Below, piece by piece: positions 60,101 through 64,000 of a stretch of 64,000 bases of DNA (position 1 is its first letter; the number at the start of each line of letters is the position of its first letter). Below the pieces are notes generated by a model. That model was not told the origin of the DNA and ran no database searches. It saw only the letters and a list, made by a program, of their open reading frames with translations. Origin of the DNA: Apoderus coryli (lineage: Eukaryota > Arthropoda > Insecta > Coleoptera > Attelabidae); contig OU452205.1 in assembly GCA_911728435.2 (NCBI GenBank), positions 7,384,260-7,448,259 on the forward strand, given 5' to 3'. A program made the translations under genes and the position numbers.

Positions 60101-61340
60101 TAACGAATTAAGCAGAACTCACACAGCGGCTCCTGGTCATTTAATAATACTTGTTGCAATGTTTTAGAAGCTTTGTAATTTTGCTGCAGCTTGCTTCATC
60201 ATTCCTTTTTGACTCAAGTAGCAAAAATCAGACTTCTGACTTCGTTAGGTATAACCTTGATGCACGAACAATTTCGTCGGTATTTAAATAGTTCATGATT
60301 GGTTTTTTTACTGATGTTACATAAAGGGAAATAGTATAATTGATTTTTTTAAATAAATAATTTTTCTGGACAACAGAAAAGAACGAGTGTTATGATCATA
60401 CTAATTATTCTATATAAATAATAACATAGTATATACCTTTACACATTTTTCTGCATAAACTACTTATATGAATGTGAATACACCGCATAAAGAAACGTAA
60501 ATCATTTTCAATTTTCTGCTACATTAAACAACATTCAAGGTAAAAGCGAAATGTATAATCTTGTTTTAACTATTTGGAGGACAATTTCCATCACAGTCTA
60601 TCAGGTGTTTAGCTTATTTTTTAAAACCTATAAAATAATATAATAATAACAATAAATTATAGGATCGTGCTTAAATCACTACACATTTAAATACATCATT
60701 TTATGTAAAAATGTTATTAGATTAATGTATATAATTTTATAACTCCGGGTTAATTGTGATGCAGTTAATTCCAATTATAGCATGACTAGTTTATTCGCAT
60801 CATTTACAGCTAAACAGAATCAGTAGCGGTCCTCCTGAGGGCAAAGCGAAAGAAAAAGTCGAAACATCGAAATAATTTTTGGTTAAAAAAACTATCGATT
60901 TACTGTATATTCCAAAATATAGATGCTTTGGTTATTTACTAGAAAAAATTCGACCGCAGAATGGCCATGTGGAATATATATATTCAAAAAGGCGAGCTGC
61001 AAGAAAAAAATAGTTAAAATAGGACATTTATTAATCAGGGAAAAATATATTCTAAAAGAAGTAGAGAAAAATATAATTTTAACATGCCTTAAGGACACTA
61101 CTTTATTTTTAGAACACAAATAATAATAAAATAATAATATACAATATTAATTTTAAAGAAGTAATATTAATAATCAAATGAGACAAATTGTTATAGATAA
61201 AAAATGGTTCTATGAAACACTGCGAAATTTTTAGAATTACATGCTGGCAACCTTGAAATGATATTTGTTCAGTTGTTTAATAAGATTATTCTTTAAATGT
61301 TTTTTCTTGAACCGTTCTGTATCGTTACTTTTTTTTAATT
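57113..61340. other. Hr38 5' flank, mostly without recognised features
   Basis: No supported gene. Notable items are a hairpin at 58068-58168, a TATAGTA-rich low-complexity stretch at 58830-58885, AAT repeats near 59240, and a TACAGGGTGTGTCAGAATAA repeat terminus at 59332. The overlapping opposite frames at 60892-61123 have no domain. Confidence 0.45.
58068..58168. repeat. Perfect-looking hairpin (about 38-bp arms)
   Basis: AAGGCTA.TTTTTTTC.TTATTCAGTTTGTAAGAATTT is followed after 18 bases by AAATTCTTACAAACTGAAAATAGG-AAAAAATGTAGCCTT. It is a short foldback with no known terminus. Confidence 0.75.
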
Positions 61341-61429
61341 ACTATTTCTTAAGGTATAGGTTCGAATAGAAATATAGGTATCGCAAAACAAAAATAAAAA
61401 CTTGGTTTTTATTTAATATCATATTTATA

Positions 61430-61474
61430 AAACACAACGTTTCGTCAACTGATTGTTGACTTCATCAGGTGTCG
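61430..61474 (-). ncRNA. Hammerhead-like ribozyme motif, left arm
   Basis: Minus strand: stem I GACAC (61473-61469), core CUGAUGA (61468-61462), one extra A, stem II GUCAAC-AAUCA-GUUGAC (6 pairs), GAAA (61443-61440), CGU, U17 at 61436, then GUGUU (61435-61431) pairing 5/5 with GACAC (one G-U). Stem III is the loopless palindrome ACGU, so intermolecular closure would be needed. The extra A before stem II departs from the consensus. Confidence 0.45.
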
Positions 61475-61929
61475 GAAATTATAATTTAATTACATTAAGA
61501 AATATTATATTTATATACATGTATTTTTTTGTTTTTTTTTATTTACCAAAAGCTATACATGTTTTCAGCCATTTAATAATGTATAAAATCAAAATACATG
61601 ACAAACATTTATCCATATTCACAAAAATGAATATCGGGGGACAGTACGACAATTAAAATTTTTAGAATCGCAAATTGGTATGGTTTATTACCGAAACAAA
61701 TTTAAATATTTATTGCTTATCATTATTTTAAAATTTCTGTGTATTTTTTATAAAAGAGATCTTTTTAGATCGAGGTAAAAGTAATAAAACGATATATCAT
61801 TAATATTTGTATACAGGGGTTAGTTTATATGTATATATTATAATATATCCGAGTGTGTCCGGGTAGACCAAAAAAGAAAAAAAAATCTATATAAATAATT
61901 ATATTTCTTGTAATTAAATTATAATTTCG

Positions 61930-61972
61930 GACACATGATGAAGTCAACAATCAGTTGACGAAACGTTGGGAT
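61930..61972 (+). ncRNA. Hammerhead-like motif, right arm, decayed
   Basis: Plus strand: AUGAUGA (61935-61941; C3 changed to A), an extra A, stem II GUCAAC-AAUCA-GUUGAC, GAAA (61960-61963), CGUU. Stem I pairs at only one position. It is the mirror copy of the left-arm motif and should be inactive. Confidence 0.4.
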
Positions 61973-62339
61973 TTATAAATATTACATAAAATAAAAACCA
62001 TGTTTTTATTTTTGTTTTGTGCTATATTTCTATTCGAACCCTAAGAAATAGTAATAAATTTTAATCAGATTTTGTAAAATAGTTCAGTCAGTTGAAAATC
62101 AAATCCAATTGGAAATGGCACTGTGGAAGAACAATGTGCCGTGATTTAATTCTTAGTAGCACACGGTGTTAAAGGAATAGAGAACCATGCAGGGATGTTA
62201 AAAGGGTGCGGGAATACTATATATAGAGTTCCCGCCAAGTTAATCGAACCATTTAGAAGAGGGCCGCGTGGTGTTGATCACGAGCAGTGAACTGAACGAC
62301 AGGTCTTTCCTTGAATCATTCACGTGATACTCTCAGACA

Positions 62340-62480
62340 GCATATTACAGGCACATGTGGTGGAAAATAAAGTGAAGCCTCGCAGTAAACGTCGCGTCGT
62401 CATGAACATTTGATAAAAGTTGTGATTTTTCTACAGGATAATCTACGGCCACATACGACACATTTAATTTAAGAATGTAG
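62340..62480 (+). pseudogene. Mariner/Tc1 transposase fragment (catalytic Asp region)
   Basis: The plus strand reads KPRSKRRRHEHLIKVV-like sequence and then FLQDNLRPHTTHLI before a stop. The LQDNARPHTA motif surrounds the second catalytic Asp of mariner-type transposases, and the basic stretch before it is also typical. Flanking sequence is too decayed to read. Confidence 0.7.
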
Positions 62481-64000
62481 TACAGAATTGGGTTGAGAGG
62501 TTCTTCACTGGTATCATGCGCTACGTGGCAAAAACGCAGCTCTGACGAGAACTCAAAATTCAGGTGTAAACTTGGCCCCGACGCTAACAAAAAGATTTCA
62601 GGTCAGGGTCATATGAAAGTTAGAGAAACGATGAGACAAATGCAGTGCTCGTGATTATGTTGAAAAGTAGTCAACATTTGGTACTGATTGTATAAATAGT
62701 AGTTAGGCCACAAAAATGTGTGATTTGTGAATTACCTACTCTTGAGGGGTTGATCTAATGTAAGTATACTCCTGAAACTCACTTGTTTGAATAGAAATAT
62801 AAATTGAGTTTCCAAAATGAACGCACTATAAAGTGAATTTGAGTGCAAAATGGGCAAACAACTTATATTCCGTGTGATTGGTTTATCGAATTTTATGTAA
62901 TATATGTTGATAACCAAGCTGATTCAATAGTATTTAACATAAATCCCAATATTCTTTTGTACATTACACAATACAATAGAGAGTTATATATAGGTGTAAT
63001 ATTTTAAGCTTCTTTTAAATCTCTGTTTCACGAGTTGTAATAAATTTTGCTCATTGTTTTTTCAAAAAGTAAAATATATAGTTTGTAAATTCCGTGATTT
63101 ACGAAACAACTTTAAATACTATTAAGTATTAATTTTATTTTCTTTGTTTGATATACATAGGTGGATGTAAGGGTTTTGATATATATTTTTTTAAGTGTAT
63201 CTCTATAATATCAAGCTATTCCATATTCCTTTGTCCTTATTTTGCATCTGTGGAATTGCATTATTAGTAAAACTTACAGATCGCTGTATCTCCTCAAAAT
63301 AATATGGACAAATGACAAAATTAGCTATGAAATCTCATCAAACCGAGAAAAATATTGGACAGTTTTCAGTTCTAACTCCATTATAAATAGATCAAGTGGC
63401 CTCATCTGCTTTCGCAACTTAAAAATCGGATTTGCATCCTTAAAAATTTGCCGTAATTGTCTGATATTTTGAATATATTCCCAGAAAAGTTCTATTGTGA
63501 TAAAATCTGAGACCAAAGTGGCCAATTATGACTCCCGCCTATCCATTTATTTCTAAAATTAGGTGAAAATTCTACATTTAATTAAATAGCTCAAATACAC
63601 CCTATAGCATACATAACCTGCATCCGATTGTCTCGTAATACTAAATAACTCTAATCAATCGATAGAGAATTTTTTGAGAATAATAATAATTACGAAAAAT
63701 CATTCTCCATGTAATTTTTCAAACCGTAAAGTTTGCCTTTTGAGTTTAAGTAAAATTGTTAATAATTCTATTAAGGGTAATAATGAAATAAAATTCTAAA
63801 ATTTAAAAGATGTTCCTTTACACAGTTTAGCATAACCTGTCTCGACTTAAACGTGCATATATCTATTGCAAATATCTGAAGCAAGACACAACTTATAACC
63901 TTGAATTAAAATGCGAATAATTTACTTTATTCTGCTAAGAATTTTAATACCAAATTAAGTTGCACAATGCAAAAATTACGCTTAAAATAGCCTATACTCT
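62481..64000. other. Right end of window, no recognised features
   Basis: A+T-rich. Overlapping opposite frames at 63242-63525 have no domain. I see no exon, RNA or repeat terminus. Confidence 0.45.

Larger units (their letters stand above)
61341..62052. mobile_element. Foldback element with paired hammerhead-like motifs
   Basis: Outer arms start at ACTATTTCTTAAGG...TTCGAATAGAAATATA and end at TATTTCTATTCGAACCCTAAGAAATAGT. They run inward through AAACAAAAATAAAAAC-TGGTTTTTATTT, CAACGTTTCGTCAACTGATT and GTTGACTTCATCA to about 61500 and 61890. Each arm carries the same ribozyme-like module pointing outward. The unpaired middle (61500-61890) has no recognised protein. Confidence 0.8.

Noticed and set aside
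60840..60890. CTGAGGG...GTCGAAACATCG as a further hammerhead
   Set aside because: The first core strand is wrong (CUGAGGG), no stem II forms and stem I does not pair. Too weak to list.
60892..61123. Two opposite frames at 60.9-61.1 kb
   Set aside because: Antisense shadows of each other with low-complexity Lys/Phe content and no domain.
1..64000. CRISPR arrays, bacterial operons or rRNA genes
   Set aside because: Nothing of the kind is present. Composition, introns and elements are those of an insect nuclear genome.

Overview
The window is A+T-rich animal nuclear DNA from an insect. The evidence is a multi-exon nuclear-receptor gene with GT/AG introns, long transposon-filled introns and many arthropod-type Tc1/mariner, piggyBac, Harbinger and LINE remnants. 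The order of insect cannot be settled from the sequence.

The one host gene I can support is Hr38, the insect NR4A orphan nuclear receptor (Nurr1/NGFI-B/Nur77 class), on the minus strand. Three exons can be joined in frame. Exon 1 has a TATA box at 53936-53943, two four-codon upstream ORFs, and a start codon at 53737. Exon 2 is 110 nt (46537-46646). Exon 3 is 1387 nt (2398-3784) and carries the rest of the activation domain, the whole DNA-binding domain and most of the ligand-binding domain. Intron 1 is about 7 kb and intron 2 about 42.8 kb. The last part of the ligand-binding domain (helix 9 to helix 12) lies off the left edge. A promoter-like, GC-richer island at 11.6-12.0 kb inside intron 2 may drive a short Hr38 isoform on the minus strand and a separate plus-strand transcript.

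Almost everything else recognisable is mobile-element debris. It includes LINE reverse-transcriptase or RNase H pieces (1, 0.6, 10.3, 17.4, 35.2 and 48.0 kb), mariner/Tc1/IS630-type transposase pieces (5.6, 14.3-15.4, 23.6, 38.2, 46.8, 49.8-50.5, 54.7 and 62.4 kb), a Harbinger fragment (27.8 kb) and a 466-bp piggyBac-type element with a TTAA duplication (32.6 kb). There are also many long-palindrome foldback elements, some nested, often with TA duplications and CCGGGT termini.

The most unusual signal is a hammerhead self-cleaving ribozyme. The minus strand of 15806-15882 has the complete extended type I fold: both core strands, a GUC cleavage site, stems I, II and III, and a stem I internal loop. 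It lies in the loop of a foldback repeat. A graded series of minimal or decayed hammerhead-like modules sits in or near other repeats at 33.4, 34.8, 42.4, 56.9, 61.4 and 61.9 kb. This suggests a dispersed ribozyme-bearing repeat population of the Penelope-like or retrozyme kind within the introns and 5' flank of this gene.
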